The notes: generated by a model not told the origin, from the letters alone. A stretch of DNA of 64,000 bases from Propioniciclava sp. MC1595 (GCF_017569205.1 NZ_CP071870.1:1922001-1986000); one strand, 5' to 3'; counted from the first letter of the stretch, positions 1-9,245 are shown. Made by a program: numbers and translations.

Positions 1-391
1 CCGCGGCGGCGCGCTCGGCCTCGATCTGCGCCTTGGCGTTGGCGAGGAGGCGGCTGCTCTCCTCGGTCGCCTGCTGGCGCATGTCGGCCACGATCGCGGC
101 GCCCTGGGTCTTGGCCTCCTCGCGGATCCGCGAGGCCTCCTCCCGTGCCGTGGCGAGCTGGGCCTTGTACTCCTCCAGTGCGGCAGCGGCTTCGGCCTGG
201 GCGGCCTCCGCCTTCTGGATCCCGCCCTGGATGGCGGCCGTGCGCTCGGCGTACGTCTTCTCGAACATCGGCACGACCACCTTCCACATCACCGCGAGGA
301 TGATGGCGAAGAGGATCAGGCCGACGAAGAGCTCCTCGATGTGCTCCGGGAGGAGCGGACCAAGAGGAGATTCACCTGCGAGGGGCAGCAT
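1..391 (-). CDS. atpF: ATP synthase F0 subunit b (partial, C-terminus off window)
   Basis: Peripheral stalk subunit b of the F1F0 ATP synthase, which ties the F1 head to subunit a. The visible 130 residues show the family layout: a short N-terminus, one membrane helix at about residues 22-41 (VGLILFAIILAVMWKVVVP), then a long charged, Ala/Glu-rich helix suited to coiled-coil dimerisation. The ATG at 391 is the only possible start because an in-frame TGA lies two codons upstream. The gene follows atpE by 15 bases on the same strand, in the usual a-c-b order. The reading frame runs off the window at base 1, so the C-terminus is not seen. Confidence 0.93.
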   Translation of the reverse strand, partial: MLPLAGESPLGPLLPEHIEELFVGLILFAIILAVMWKVVVPMFEKTYAERTAAIQGGIQKAEAAQAEAAAALEEYKAQLATAREEASRIREEAKTQGAAIVADMRQQATEESSRLLANAKAQIEAERAAA

Positions 392-406
392 GTGTCAACC
401 CTCAGG

Positions 407-634
407 TCAGCTGAGCACGAAGGCGAGGGCGATGCCGATGATGGCGAGCGCCTCGACCACGGCGAAGCCGATCCACGCGGTGCCCATCATGGCGCCACGG
501 GCCTCGGGCTGACGCGCGGTGCCGTTGATGACCGACGCGAAGATCCAGGCCACACCGAGGGCCGGGCCGAGGGTCGCCAGCGCGTAGCCGATCATGTTGA
601 TCGAGCCGTTGATCTCCAGGAGGGAGAGGAGCAT
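407..634 (-). CDS. atpE: ATP synthase F0 subunit c
   Basis: Proteolipid ring subunit that carries protons through the membrane. It is 75 residues, the usual size, with two hydrophobic helices joined by a polar loop ARQPE (residues 40-44). The ion-binding carboxylate is Glu61 in the second helix (VVEAL). Residues after it are Ala-Leu rather than Ser/Thr, which suggests a proton rather than a sodium ring; that is inference from known Na+ c-ring signatures. The ATG at 634 has an AAAGGA ribosome binding site. It lies between atpB (47 bases upstream) and atpF. Confidence 0.96.
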   Translation of the reverse strand: MLLSLLEINGSINMIGYALATLGPALGVAWIFASVINGTARQPEARGAMMGTAWIGFAVVEALAIIGIALAFVLS

Positions 635-681
635 GGTTCGTTCCTTTCGGATGGTTTCTTTCTGACGAAAGCTCTGGTGGT

Positions 682-1506
682 TTAGTGGTCTTCGGCGATG
701 GCCGAGGACACGTACTGGGCGGTCAGGACGGTGAAGATGTAGGCCTGGATCGAGCCGACCAGCAGCTCGAGGGCGAAGATCGCGAAGCTGAACAGGATCG
801 AGACCACGCCGGCGACGTTGAGCAGCGGGATCGGGAAGCCGCCGAGGTTCTCGGTGGCGGTCAGCAGGAGCGTGCCACCGACGACGAACACCACGATGAC
901 GAGGTGGCCGGCGAACAGGTTGGCGAAGAGACGCAGGCCCAGCGTGAGCGGCCGGACGATGATGTTGGAGAGGAACTCCAGCGGGATGATCAGGGGCCAC
1001 AGGAACTTCGGGACGCCGGCCGGGAGGGTGGCGTGCTTGAGGTAACCGAAGAGGCCGTGCTTCTTGATGCCCGCACCGTTGTAGACGACCCATGCGACGA
1101 GGGCCAGGCCCCAGGCGAAGCCGATCTTGGAGAAGGTCGGGAACATGAAGAGGAAGAACTGCCCGAAGAGGTTGTTCACCAGGATGAAGGAGAACAGCGT
1201 CAGCAGCAGGGGCAGGTACTTGCGGAACTCGGGCCCGAGGATGTCACGGGCGATGCCGTTGCGGACGAAGTCGTACACGAACTCGCCGACGGCCTGCTTC
1301 TTGCCGGGGACGATCGACTGGCCCCGCGCCATCCACAGCCAGAAGCCGATCACCAGGATCGCACCGATGACCGCCTGCGCGGCGTGGTTGGTCAGCCAGC
1401 CGGACTCGACGCCCGGGAAGAGGTAGCGCGAGCCGAAACTGTGCTCGCCGGGAGGCCAGGACGCCTCTCCCTCCAGCGGAAGGATCAGCCCGTTGAGCCC
1501 ACCCAT
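682..1506 (-). CDS. atpB: ATP synthase F0 subunit a
   Basis: Membrane subunit a forms the two proton half-channels against the c-ring. The protein is 274 residues with several membrane helices. It carries the signature [13 protein letters not shown], whose Arg is the essential residue facing the c-ring carboxylate. The ATG at 1506 is preferred over in-frame ATGs at 1524 and 1521 because a strong AAGGAGG (1511-1517) lies just upstream of it; the upstream ATGs would place that site inside the coding region. It follows atpI by about 100 bases and leads into atpE and atpF. Confidence 0.94.
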   Translation of the reverse strand: MGGLNGLILPLEGEASWPPGEHSFGSRYLFPGVESGWLTNHAAQAVIGAILVIGFWLWMARGQSIVPGKKQAVGEFVYDFVRNGIARDILGPEFRKYLPLLLTLFSFILVNNLFGQFFLFMFPTFSKIGFAWGLALVAWVVYNGAGIKKHGLFGYLKHATLPAGVPKFLWPLIIPLEFLSNIIVRPLTLGLRLFANLFAGHLVIVVFVVGGTLLLTATENLGGFPIPLLNVAGVVSILFSFAIFALELLVGSIQAYIFTVLTAQYVSSAIAEDH

Positions 1507-1610
1507 TGCGCCTCCTTGCATCAACCTTCGCTGGACATGCTCCCGAGGATTTCGGGCATTCCTCGGGGTGCGGTCAGGACTCTAGCAACGCCTTTGCCGC
1601 GGAGTCACAT

Positions 1611-2075
1611 TCAACTTCGCCGTGAGATCTCCGACGGTTCGTCGTAGACGAGCACCCGCATGCGGGAGAACCGCCACAGCTCCAGGGCCAGCCAGCCCAT
1701 CACCGTGGCGATGGTCGAGACGAACAGGGCGACCGGGTCGAGCCACGCCCAGCGCTCGGCGTTGGCGAGCACGGCGGCCAGCCCCAGCCCCAGGAGGCTG
1801 ACGCGGGTCACGTAGGAGGCGAACCAGGCGAACAGCACGACCTTGGGCGAGGCGTCCGCCACCGCGAGCTGGACGCCGAGCGCGATCGTGTAGAAGGCGA
1901 TCGTCACCGCCGCGCCGATGGCCGCGGTGGCGGCCGACTGCGTGCCGCCGAGCGCCAGGAACAGCCCCACCACCGTGAGTGCGGCCACGTGGCCGCCCAC
2001 GAGCCCGGCGACGAGCAGCTCCTGCGCGCGGCGGGTGTTCTCGCTGATCGGACGCCGCGGCGCTCGCTCACGCAT
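1611..2075 (-). CDS. AtpI-like membrane protein
   Basis: Small membrane protein of 154 residues with four predicted membrane helices (about 22-42, 49-70, 81-103 and 113-135). It occupies the atpI position directly upstream of atpB. AtpI-family proteins are linked to c-ring assembly or ion handling during ATP synthase biogenesis; the assignment here rests on position, length and topology because the family has few fixed motifs. Its ATG overlaps the stop of the upstream glycosyltransferase gene by 8 bases (ATGCGTGA), so translation is probably coupled. Confidence 0.7.
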   Translation of the reverse strand: MRERAPRRPISENTRRAQELLVAGLVGGHVAALTVVGLFLALGGTQSAATAAIGAAVTIAFYTIALGVQLAVADASPKVVLFAWFASYVTRVSLLGLGLAAVLANAERWAWLDPVALFVSTIATVMGWLALELWRFSRMRVLVYDEPSEISRRS

Positions 2076-3171
2076 GTCCCACGCTCCTGTCCCGGTTGCG
2101 GAAGGTGAGGGCGGCCGCGACGGCCAGCCCGACGGGGAGCACCAGCCACGCCCACCAGGCGTCGGTGATCCCGATCAGCACGACGCCGAAGGCGATGACC
2201 GCCGACCACAGCCACAGCAGGGCCACGGCGACCCGGTGGGAGTGGCCCAGCTCCAGCATCCGGTGGTGCAGGTGCTGCTTGTCGGCCTGGTACCAGAGCC
2301 GGCCCGCGAGCGTCCGGCGCACGTAGGCGCTCACCAGGTCGATGAACGGCAGGGCCATCGCGGCCAGGGGCAGGAGGAGGGGAAGGTATGAGGAGATGAG
2401 CGCTCCCCCGCTGGCGTTGAGCCGCGAGGGGTCGAGCTGGCCGGTGAGGCTGATCATCGACGTGGCCAGCAGGAAGCCCAGCAGCATCGAGCCCGAGTCG
2501 CCCATGAACATGCGCGCGCGATGGATGTTGTGGGGCAGGAAGCCCAGGCACACCCCGACGAGCGCCACGGTGAGCAGCGAGGCCGTGGTGGCACGGACGA
2601 GCTCCTGCTCGTAGCTGAGCAGGTAGGCGTACACGAAGAAGGCGCCCGCACCGATGCCGACGACCCCGGCGGCGAGCCCGTCCAGCCCGTCCATGAAGTT
2701 GATCGCGTTGACGCAGACGAGGATGACGAACACCGCCACCGCGGTGGCGGCGACGTTGTCGAGGGCGATGATCCGGTCCGGCAGCGGGATCCAGTAGAAC
2801 TTCACCCCGTTGAGCACCACGATGCCCGCGGCCAGCGTCTGGCCGGCGAACTTGGGGATCGCCCCCAGCTCGAACATGTCGTCGACGACGCCGACCGTGC
2901 AGATCAGCGCGGATGCCCAGAACACGGCCCACGCGTCGCGCTGGACGAGCTCGAAGCGGCCGAGCCAGGGCAGGTTCGTGGCCAGGATGAGCGCCGCGGT
3001 GGTGCCCGCGAGCATCGCGACCCCGCCGAAGTACGGGATCGGGGTGGTGTGCACGTCGCGGTCGCGGACGAGGGCGACGGCGTTGTAGCGGAACGCCAGC
3101 CGGCGCGCGAGGCTGGCCCCGACGTAGGTCACGCCGGCGGCCACCAGCAGCACCAGCAGGTACTCGCGCAC
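2068..3171 (-). CDS. wecA: Undecaprenyl-phosphate N-acetylhexosamine-1-phosphate transferase, WecA/MraY superfamily
   Basis: Polytopic transferase of 367 residues with about ten membrane helices. The family moves a sugar-1-phosphate from a UDP-sugar to a polyprenyl phosphate, starting cell-wall polymer synthesis on the inner face of the membrane. Visible signatures are the Asp pair in GVVDDMFELG and the NAINFMDGLDGLAAG loop, both typical of the WecA/TagO branch. The N-terminal DVHTTPIPYFGG segment also fits. The GTG start at 3171 lies one base after the tsaC stop. This gene normally sits between tsaC and atpI in actinobacteria. The exact sugar donor cannot be read from sequence. Confidence 0.88.
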   Translation of the reverse strand: MREYLLVLLVAAGVTYVGASLARRLAFRYNAVALVRDRDVHTTPIPYFGGVAMLAGTTAALILATNLPWLGRFELVQRDAWAVFWASALICTVGVVDDMFELGAIPKFAGQTLAAGIVVLNGVKFYWIPLPDRIIALDNVAATAVAVFVILVCVNAINFMDGLDGLAAGVVGIGAGAFFVYAYLLSYEQELVRATTASLLTVALVGVCLGFLPHNIHRARMFMGDSGSMLLGFLLATSMISLTGQLDPSRLNASGGALISSYLPLLLPLAAMALPFIDLVSAYVRRTLAGRLWYQADKQHLHHRMLELGHSHRVAVALLWLWSAVIAFGVVLIGITDAWWAWLVLPVGLAVAAALTFRNRDRSVGHA

Positions 3172-3172
3172 C

Positions 3173-3811
3173 TCAGTCCTCGATCAACCCGGGGACGGCC
3201 TCGTTGAGCTGGGCGGAGGTGATCCGGCCCTCGCGCAGGACCCGGGCCCGGGGGCCGGTCAGGTCCACGATCGTCGAGGGGACGGGCCCACCCATCTCCC
3301 CCGCGTCGAGGTACACCGAGCAGGAGTCCCCCAGCTGGGCGACGGCGGCGTCGACGGTGAGCGCGGGCTCCTCGCCGTGCACGTTGGCGCTGCTCACCGC
3401 GAGGGGCCCCGTCCGGCGCAACAGCTCACGGGTGAAGTCGTGGTCGGGGACCCGCACCGCGATGGTCGCGCCCCGCTCCCCCAGGTCCATCCGCAGGGTC
3501 TCGCGCGCGTTGAGCACGACGGTCAGGGCGCCGGGCCAGAAGGCGGCGGCCAGGCCGTCGAGGCGCTCGTCCGTGCCGGTCGCCAGCGCGCGGACCATCC
3601 CGACCTCGGCGACGAGCACCGGCGGGGGGAAGTCGCGGCCGCGCCGCTTGGCGTCCAGCAGGCGCTGCACGGCCGCGCCCGACGTCGCCTGTGCCCCGAC
3701 CCCGTACACGGTGTCGGTCGGCAGGACGATCACCTCGCCCGCCGCCACCGCGGCCGTGGCCGCGGCGTGGGCCGCCTCGGCGTCGGAGATGTCGATGACA
3801 GTGTGGTTCAC
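3173..3811 (-). CDS. tsaC: L-threonylcarbamoyladenylate synthase (Sua5/YciO/YrdC family)
   Basis: Makes threonylcarbamoyl-AMP from threonine, bicarbonate and ATP, the first step of tRNA t6A37 modification. The 212-residue protein covers a single YrdC domain: the opening VLPTDTVYGVGA, the basic AKRRGRDFP stretch that binds nucleotide, and the late SSANVHGEEP motif. There is no extra Sua5 C-terminal domain. The start is GTG at 3811, overlapping the prmC stop as GTGA. Neighbouring prmC and prfA also serve translation fidelity. Confidence 0.9.
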   Translation of the reverse strand: MNHTVIDISDAEAAHAAATAAVAAGEVIVLPTDTVYGVGAQATSGAAVQRLLDAKRRGRDFPPPVLVAEVGMVRALATGTDERLDGLAAAFWPGALTVVLNARETLRMDLGERGATIAVRVPDHDFTRELLRRTGPLAVSSANVHGEEPALTVDAAVAQLGDSCSVYLDAGEMGGPVPSTIVDLTGPRARVLREGRITSAQLNEAVPGLIED

Positions 3812-4647
3812 GCGCCCATCCTGCCACCCCGCCGGGCGGTCACGAACCGGGGCCGGTCCGTGAGGTCGCGGTGGTCGGCCACGTGCGTGAAGGACCCCTG
3901 CCGCACGAACACCTCCGGGGCCGAGGCCTCCTGCACCTCGGCGTGCTCGGCGCACACCCAGCCGCCGGGCCGGAGCAGGCGGGCGGCCACGTCGGCGACG
4001 ACGCGCATGGCGTCCAGCCCGTCGGCGCCCGACACCAGCGCCAGCGCAGGGTCGAAGTCGCGCACCTCGGCGGGCACGTCGGCCCAGTGGTCCAGCGGCA
4101 CGTAGGGAGGGTTGGCCACGACCAGGTCGACGGTCCCGTCGAGGTCGGCGAAGGCGTCCGCCATGTCCCCCAGCCGCGCGTCGACGCCGAGGCCGGCCAG
4201 GTTGCGCTCGAGGTAGGCGAAGGCGTCCGAGGACAGCTCGACGCAGTGGTACGTGGCCGCGGCGCCGAACTCGGTGGCCAGCGCCTTGGTGATGGCCCCC
4301 GATCCGGCGCACAGCTCGACGACGAACGGCGCGTCGACCTCGGCCATCCGCTCCAGCGCCCAGCCCGTCATCACCTCGGTCTCGGGGCGCGGGATGAACA
4401 CCCCGGGGCCGACCTCGAGGTCGACCGTGCGGAACGGGGCGGTGCCCGTCACGTGCTGCAGGGGCTCGCCGGCCTCCCGGCGCGCCACCAGCCCCTCGAG
4501 GCGGGCGACGGTCGCGGCGTCCGGCGGGTCGGCCACCAGCAGGCGGGACAGGTCGGTGCCCAGGACGTGGGCGAGGAGGATGCGCGCCTCGTGGGCCGGG
4601 ACCCGGCGGGACAGCCGCGCGACGAGGGCCGAGACCGACTCAGGCAC
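3808..4647 (-). CDS. prmC: Peptide chain release factor N5-glutamine methyltransferase
   Basis: Methylates the Gln of the GGQ motif in release factors, including the product of prfA just upstream. The protein is 279 residues: an N-terminal helical recognition domain, then a SAM-dependent methyltransferase domain with a glycine-rich [11 protein letters not shown] loop and the catalytic [10 protein letters not shown] motif. GTG at 4647 is chosen as start; it overlaps the prfA end by 8 bases. The open frame continues upstream, but that part lies inside prfA and has no family resemblance. The pair prfA-prmC is a conserved enzyme-substrate operon. Confidence 0.92.
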   Translation of the reverse strand: MPESVSALVARLSRRVPAHEARILLAHVLGTDLSRLLVADPPDAATVARLEGLVARREAGEPLQHVTGTAPFRTVDLEVGPGVFIPRPETEVMTGWALERMAEVDAPFVVELCAGSGAITKALATEFGAAATYHCVELSSDAFAYLERNLAGLGVDARLGDMADAFADLDGTVDLVVANPPYVPLDHWADVPAEVRDFDPALALVSGADGLDAMRVVADVAARLLRPGGWVCAEHAEVQEASAPEVFVRQGSFTHVADHRDLTDRPRFVTARRGGRMGA

Positions 4648-5716
4648 CGGCGGCACCGAGGCGCTCGGCCAGGTCCGCGGCCTGCAGGGCCTCGACGACC
4701 CCGGACATGTCGCCGCCGAGCACGGCGTCGAGGTTGTGCGCCTTGTAGCCGATGCGGTGGTCGGCGATGCGGTTCTCGGGGAAGTTGTAGGTGCGGATCC
4801 GCTCGGAGCGGTCGACCGTGCGCACCTGCGACTTGCGGGCACTGGACGCCTCGGCCGCGGCCTGCTCCTCGGCCAGGGCGGCGAGGCGCGCCTTGAGGAT
4901 GCGCAGGGCGGAGGCCTTGTTCTGCAGCTGGCTGCGCTCGTTCTGGCAGGTCACCACCAGTCCGGTGGGCAGGTGGGTCAGGCGCACGGCGGAGTCGGTG
5001 GTGTTCACACCCTGGCCGCCCTTGCCGGAGCTGCGGTAGACGTCGACGCGCAGGTCGTCCTCGGAGACCTCGACGTCGGCGTCGTCCTCGACGTCGGGCA
5101 TCACCAGCACGCCGGCGGCCGACGTGTGGATGCGGCCCTGGGTCTCGGTGACCGGGACGCGCTGCACGCGGTGGACCCCACCCTCGAACTTGAGCACGCC
5201 GTAGGGCGAGTCGTCGGGTCCCGCGCTCGCGCTCCCCTTCACCGCCATGGTGAGCGACTTGATGCCGCCCAGGTCGGTCTCGGTGGAGTCGAGGACCTCG
5301 ACCTTCCAGCCACGCTGCTCGGCGTACTTGCTGTACATCCGGAACAGGTCGCCGGCGAACAGGGCCGACTCCTCGCCGCCCTCGCCCGACTTGATCTCCA
5401 GCAGCGCGTCGAGGGAGTCGTGCGGGTCGCGGGGGGCCAACATCTCGGCGAGGCGCGTGGAGGACTCCCCCAGCCGCGCCTCCAGGTCGACGGCCTCCTC
5501 GGCGAACGCCGGGTCGTCGGCGGCCAGCTCGCGCGCGGCCTCGAGGTCGGCTGTCAGCGTGTCGTGCTCGGCCAGGGCGCGCACGATGGGCGTGAGCTCG
5601 GAGTAGCGCCGCCCGACGCGGCGCGACAGGGCCATGTCGGAGTGCGTGGCCGGGTCGGCCATCTGCGCCTCGAGCGAGGCGTACTCCTCGCGCAGCGCGT
5701 CCGCGTTGGTGAACAT
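4640..5716 (-). CDS. prfA: Peptide chain release factor 1
   Basis: Class I release factor for UAA and UAG codons. The 358-residue protein has the peptidyl-transferase motif [10 protein letters not shown] and the stop-codon recognition tripeptide PVT in [13 protein letters not shown], which marks RF1 rather than RF2 (SPF). The ATG at 5716 has an AGGAG site six bases upstream. A strong hairpin separates it from rpmE, so part of its transcription may start from its own promoter. The next gene encodes its methylase PrmC. Confidence 0.96.
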   Translation of the reverse strand: MFTNADALREEYASLEAQMADPATHSDMALSRRVGRRYSELTPIVRALAEHDTLTADLEAARELAADDPAFAEEAVDLEARLGESSTRLAEMLAPRDPHDSLDALLEIKSGEGGEESALFAGDLFRMYSKYAEQRGWKVEVLDSTETDLGGIKSLTMAVKGSASAGPDDSPYGVLKFEGGVHRVQRVPVTETQGRIHTSAAGVLVMPDVEDDADVEVSEDDLRVDVYRSSGKGGQGVNTTDSAVRLTHLPTGLVVTCQNERSQLQNKASALRILKARLAALAEEQAAAEASSARKSQVRTVDRSERIRTYNFPENRIADHRIGYKAHNLDAVLGGDMSGVVEALQAADLAERLGAAGA

Positions 5717-5756
5717 CGAGGGCTCCTGCTCCGCCGTGGGTGGTCTGGCAAACACG

Positions 5757-5790
5757 ACGCCGGGTGCCAGCTCGTGCTGGCACCCGGCGT
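5757..5790 (-). terminator. Perfect 15-bp hairpin between rpmE and prfA
   Basis: Arms 5757-5771 and 5776-5790 are perfect inverted repeats (ACGCCGGGTGCCAGC) around a 4-base TCGT loop, ten bases after the rpmE stop codon. There is no long U-tract, as often in actinobacteria. It probably ends most rpmE transcripts or attenuates readthrough into prfA. Confidence 0.8.
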
Positions 5791-5799
5791 GCGGATGGA

Positions 5800-6015
5800 C
5801 TAGTTGCCCTTCTTGGCGCCGTAGCGCTTCTCGAAGCGGGCGACGCGACCACCGGTGTCGAGGATCTTCTGCTTGCCCGTGTAGAAGGGGTGGCACTCGG
5901 CGCAGACCTCGGCGCGGATGGTGCCGCCCTTGGCGGTCGAGTGGGTGGTGAACGTGTTGCCACAGGTGCAGCTGACCTGGGTCTCCACGTAGTCCGGGTG
6001 GATGCCCTGCTTCAT
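5800..6015 (-). CDS. rpmE: 50S ribosomal protein bL31
   Basis: Large-subunit ribosomal protein of 71 residues beginning MKQGIHPDY. It is the zinc-binding (C+) form: Cys16 and Cys18 (CTC), then Cys38 and Cys41 (CAEC), form the ribbon. Zinc-free paralogues induced by Zur lack these cysteines, so this is the zinc-replete copy. The ATG at 6015 has an AAGGAGA site. It heads the rpmE-prfA-prmC-tsaC-wecA-atp gene run. It normally follows rho directly in actinobacteria; here a PTS cassette intervenes. Confidence 0.96.
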   Translation of the reverse strand: MKQGIHPDYVETQVSCTCGNTFTTHSTAKGGTIRAEVCAECHPFYTGKQKILDTGGRVARFEKRYGAKKGN

Positions 6016-6153
6016 GAACGTCTCCTTGCGATGGTGTCGTACCGGGTCGCCGAACGGGATTGACCGGGCCATGGGGCCCTGGGCGTGAACCGGCACCGAG
6101 GGTCAAGTATGCCGCACGCGCGCCCGTCGCCCAAATGCGCGGCCGGCGTGCCG

Positions 6154-6993
6154 TCAGGCGGCCGTCTCGGTGACCCGCGCCACGTGCAGCGCGAGGTAGG
6201 AGACCTCGTCGTCGGTGAGCGGCGAGCCCAGCCGTAGCTCCACGATGGACGCCAGCCGCTCGGCGCACGCGACGGCCCGGGGGTAGGCCGCGCGGATGGC
6301 GCCGCCCACCGGGGAGTGCTGCTGGTCGAGCTGCTCGTGCTGCTCGATCCGGACGAACAGGTAGCGCAGGTGGGTCACGAACCGCCCGACGCTCACGCAC
6401 CCCGGGTCGAGCTCGAGGCCGTAGGACTGGCCGATGACGTCCATCATCTGCTGGATGACGCCGGTCATCGTGTAGGTCCACGACAGGTCCCCGGACGCGA
6501 AGCCCGCGTTGACCAGGTGGAGGGCCAGCGCGACGGCCTCTGCGTCCGGGAGCGGTTCGTCGCTGCGCGCGTTGATCGCGGCGAGCAGCGCGCGGGCCTG
6601 CGCGTACTCCCCCGCGTACAGGTTCTTCACCTCGGCGACCACGGGGTACTCCACGGCCACGCCCAGGCGCTGGCGGCGCAGGGCGAAGCTGACGTGGTCG
6701 GCGAGGGCGATGACGAGGGTCGGGCTGGCGGACGCCCTGGCGTCCAGCCCGGCCTCGGCCAGGGCCTCCCCGACCAGCTGGACGTGCTCGGGCGGGATGC
6801 CTGCCAGGAGCTCGGCCAGGTGGTCGGGGTCGCGGCCGTCGGCCGGGATGAAGGTGCGCGTCACCAGCGTCGGGTCGACGGTCCGTCCCGGCCGGGCCTG
6901 GAAGCCCAGGCCCCGGCCGGTCAGGATCACCTCCCGACCCGCGCCGTCCCGGGCGAGGACGACGTTGTTGTTGAAGACGCGCAGGATCTCCAC
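6154..6993 (-). CDS. BglG/LicT-family transcriptional antiterminator
   Basis: RNA-binding regulator of a PTS operon, 279 residues. The N-terminal CAT domain (about 1-57, starting [16 protein letters not shown]) binds a RAT hairpin in leader RNA. Two PRD domains follow (about 65-170 and 172-277), each with conserved histidines (ALADH, ALHLVN; HLRYLF, ALHVARV) that the PTS phosphorylates. It starts one base after the stop of the PTS permease and is therefore cotranscribed with it. A RAT-like site overlapping a terminator lies upstream of the permease (9112-9168), the expected target. This layout matches inducible beta-glucoside operons: substrate flux leaves the protein active and permits readthrough. 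Confidence 0.92.
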   Translation of the reverse strand: MEILRVFNNNVVLARDGAGREVILTGRGLGFQARPGRTVDPTLVTRTFIPADGRDPDHLAELLAGIPPEHVQLVGEALAEAGLDARASASPTLVIALADHVSFALRRQRLGVAVEYPVVAEVKNLYAGEYAQARALLAAINARSDEPLPDAEAVALALHLVNAGFASGDLSWTYTMTGVIQQMMDVIGQSYGLELDPGCVSVGRFVTHLRYLFVRIEQHEQLDQQHSPVGGAIRAAYPRAVACAERLASIVELRLGSPLTDDEVSYLALHVARVTETAA

Positions 6994-6994
6994 G

Positions 6995-9076
6995 TCAGCG
7001 GGTGACCTCGATGACGGGCTCGCCGGGCGCGACGTCCGAACCGGTGATCGGGGTCACCGAGGCCATGGCCTTGGTGTTGGTGACGACCACGATCGTGGTG
7101 GTGTCGTAGCCGGCCTCGCGGATGCCGTCAAGGTTCACGTCGGCGAGCAGGTCGCCGGCCTCCACGCGCTGTCCCTTGGTCACGGCCACGTCGAAATGTT
7201 CCCCCTTCAGGCGCACGGTGTCGATCCCCACGTGCACGAGGACCTCCACGCCGTCGTCGGTCTTGATGCCGAACGCGTGCCCACTCTTGGGGACGGTGAC
7301 CAGCGTGCCGGTGACCGGCGCGGTGACCCGGCCGGCGGTCGGGACGACGCCCACGCCCTCGCCGAGCGCGCGGGAGGAGAAGACCTTGTCCTCCACGTCG
7401 TCGAGGCTGACCACGCGGCCGGCCATCGGGGAGCCGACGACCGCGGTCGCGACCAGCGTCGCGGTGGCGGCGGGGGCAGCAGCCGCCGCGGTGGCGGTGG
7501 ACGTCGCGGCGACCGGGGCGGCGGTGGCCAGAGCGAGGTCGGCCTCGGCCTGCTCGCGGGCGGCGAGCGCCTCGGCCTTCTGCTCGGGCGTGCGGTAGTC
7601 GGAGATGATGACCAGCACCATGGCGACGAAGAACGCGATGGCGATGGAGACCACGTAGATCCAGATCGGGTTGAAGACCGGGATCGTCAGCAGCGAGGTG
7701 AAGGCGAACGCGCCGGTGGTGACGCCGCGGACGTCGCCGGAGGTGAACAGCGTGCCGAGGATGCCGATGGTGAGGCCGCCGGCGAGGCAGCCGACCAGCA
7801 TGCGCGGGTAGATCCGCTTGAAGCGCAGGTGGATGCCGTACAGGGAGGGCTCGGAGATGCCGCCGAAGAGGCCCGCGGCGAGGGCGCCGGTGGCGGTCTG
7901 GCGCATGACGGTGTCCTTGTCACGCATCGACAGGAACAGGACGCCGGCGGTCGCGCCGAAGCAGGCGAAGTTCCACGCGCCCATGGGGCCCTGGATGAAG
8001 TCGTAGCCCAGCGTCTGGATGTTGGCCAGCATGAGGGCGTTCAGCGGCCAGTGCAGGCCGAGCGGGACGAGGAAGGGGTAGATCAGCGGGATGATGATCG
8101 CGAACACCATCGGGGCCGAGGTGTTGAGCCACGCGAGGCCCGCGCCGAGGCCGGTGCCCAGCCAGATGCCCAGCGGGCCGATCAGGAATGCGGTGAGCGG
8201 GATCATGACCAGCATCGAGAGGAACGGCACGAAGACCATCTGCACGTTCTCGGGGAAGACCTTCTTCAGGAACCGGTAGACCAGCGCGAGGATCGCGACC
8301 ATCATCAGCGGCACGAACACCTGGCCGCCGTACCCGTTCAGCTGCATCGGCAGGCCGAAGATCGTGGCGACGCACGACTCGGTGCCCAGGGTGGGGTTGG
8401 TGGTGCAGGTCGTACCCGGGAACTTCGCCGTGTCGGTGAGGCTCATGAACTCGGGGGTGAACAGGGCGGCCATGATGGTCGCGCCCAGCCACGGGTCGAC
8501 GTCGAGCTTCTTGGCGGCGTTGTAGGCGACCATGACGGGGAGGAAGTAGAGCACCGAGCGCCACATGGCGTCCCAGAAGATCCAGGTCGCGCCGGCGGCG
8601 GTGGCGCGGTCGACGCCCTGGAAGGGGACGATGCCGAGGGCGTCGAGAACGGCGGCGATGGCGATGATCAGCGATCCGCCCAACAGCACGCCCAGCAGCG
8701 GGCGGAAGCTGTCTGAGAGGTACTCGAAGAAGGCGTCGACCCAGGCGACCTTGCCGCGGGCCTTGGCGCGGGCGGCGGCCTTGACGTCGGCGTCGCTGAG
8801 CGCACCCTTGGCGCCGCGCATGTCCGGCAGGTTCATGATCGCGTTGTAGACCGTCTGGACGCCGCCGCCGATGACGACCTGGTAGCGGTCGCCGCTCTGC
8901 GGCACGGCGCCGAGGACGCCGTCGATGGACTCGACCGCGGGCTGGCTGATGCCCGCGGCGTCCCTCAGCTCGAAGCGCAGCCGGGTCGCGCAGTGGGTGA
9001 GGCTGATGATGTTCTCGGGCCCACCGACGGCGGAGACGATCTGCTCGGCCGTGGAACCCTGTGTCGTTGACTGCAT
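6995..9076 (-). CDS. PTS beta-glucoside-type transporter subunit IIBCA
   Basis: Single-chain PTS permease of 693 residues that imports and phosphorylates a sugar. Domains in order: IIB (about 1-90) with the phosphocysteine Cys29 in THCATRLRF; IIC (about 105-480) with the GGISEPSLYGIHLR signature; an Ala/Thr-rich linker (about 510-550); and IIA (about 555-690) with the phosphohistidine His615 in VLVHVGIDT. This IIB-IIC-IIA order is that of the beta-glucoside/sucrose/trehalose group; the partner antiterminator favours a beta-glucoside, but no phospho-beta-glucosidase is present here. ATG at 9076 has an AAGGAAG site. Expression is probably controlled by the leader terminator and RAT. Confidence 0.92.
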   Translation of the reverse strand: MQSTTQGSTAEQIVSAVGGPENIISLTHCATRLRFELRDAAGISQPAVESIDGVLGAVPQSGDRYQVVIGGGVQTVYNAIMNLPDMRGAKGALSDADVKAAARAKARGKVAWVDAFFEYLSDSFRPLLGVLLGGSLIIAIAAVLDALGIVPFQGVDRATAAGATWIFWDAMWRSVLYFLPVMVAYNAAKKLDVDPWLGATIMAALFTPEFMSLTDTAKFPGTTCTTNPTLGTESCVATIFGLPMQLNGYGGQVFVPLMMVAILALVYRFLKKVFPENVQMVFVPFLSMLVMIPLTAFLIGPLGIWLGTGLGAGLAWLNTSAPMVFAIIIPLIYPFLVPLGLHWPLNALMLANIQTLGYDFIQGPMGAWNFACFGATAGVLFLSMRDKDTVMRQTATGALAAGLFGGISEPSLYGIHLRFKRIYPRMLVGCLAGGLTIGILGTLFTSGDVRGVTTGAFAFTSLLTIPVFNPIWIYVVSIAIAFFVAMVLVIISDYRTPEQKAEALAAREQAEADLALATAAPVAATSTATAAAAAPAATATLVATAVVGSPMAGRVVSLDDVEDKVFSSRALGEGVGVVPTAGRVTAPVTGTLVTVPKSGHAFGIKTDDGVEVLVHVGIDTVRLKGEHFDVAVTKGQRVEAGDLLADVNLDGIREAGYDTTTIVVVTNTKAMASVTPITGSDVAPGEPVIEVTR

Positions 9077-9111
9077 GGGACTTCCTTGTCGTTAGGCACC
9101 CCCCAGGACGC

Positions 9112-9147
9112 AAAAAAGACCTGAGACACGCGGGTGTCTCAGGTCTT
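9112..9147 (-). terminator. Leader intrinsic terminator of the PTS operon
   Basis: On the minus strand, arms 9134-9147 and 9116-9129 form a perfect 14-bp stem with a 4-base loop, ending in a run of six U (9112-9117). This is the most canonical intrinsic terminator in the window, and it lies between the promoter and the start codon. It overlaps the RAT-like site by six bases (9142-9147), so RAT folding and terminator folding exclude each other. Confidence 0.92.
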
Positions 9148-9168
9148 GCCCCTGACGGGTGACAACCC
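9142..9168 (-). promoter_or_regulatory. RAT-like antiterminator protein binding site
   Basis: The minus strand from 9168 to 9142 begins GGGTTGTCACC and ends AGGGGCAAGACC. This matches the ribonucleic antiterminator pattern of BglG/LicT/SacY targets (GGnTTGTnAC...GGCAAnACC). Its 3' end is the start of the leader terminator's 5' arm. The cognate protein would be the antiterminator encoded at 6154-6993. Confidence 0.85.
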
Positions 9169-9191
9169 TGATGAGCTTGAACTCGTGAGCC

Positions 9192-9220
9192 ACGATAGAC
9201 CGCGGCCTCGGGTTGTGCAA
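9192..9220 (-). promoter_or_regulatory. Promoter of the PTS operon
   Basis: The minus strand shows a -35 TTGCAC (9215-9220) and a -10 TATCGT (9192-9197) with an ideal 17-base spacer. Transcription would begin near 9185, about 17 bases before the RAT-like site. It lies just after the rho stop codon, so the cassette carries its own promoter. Confidence 0.72.
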
Positions 9221-9245
9221 GCCCCGCCGGGGGCCCGGCCGGGAG

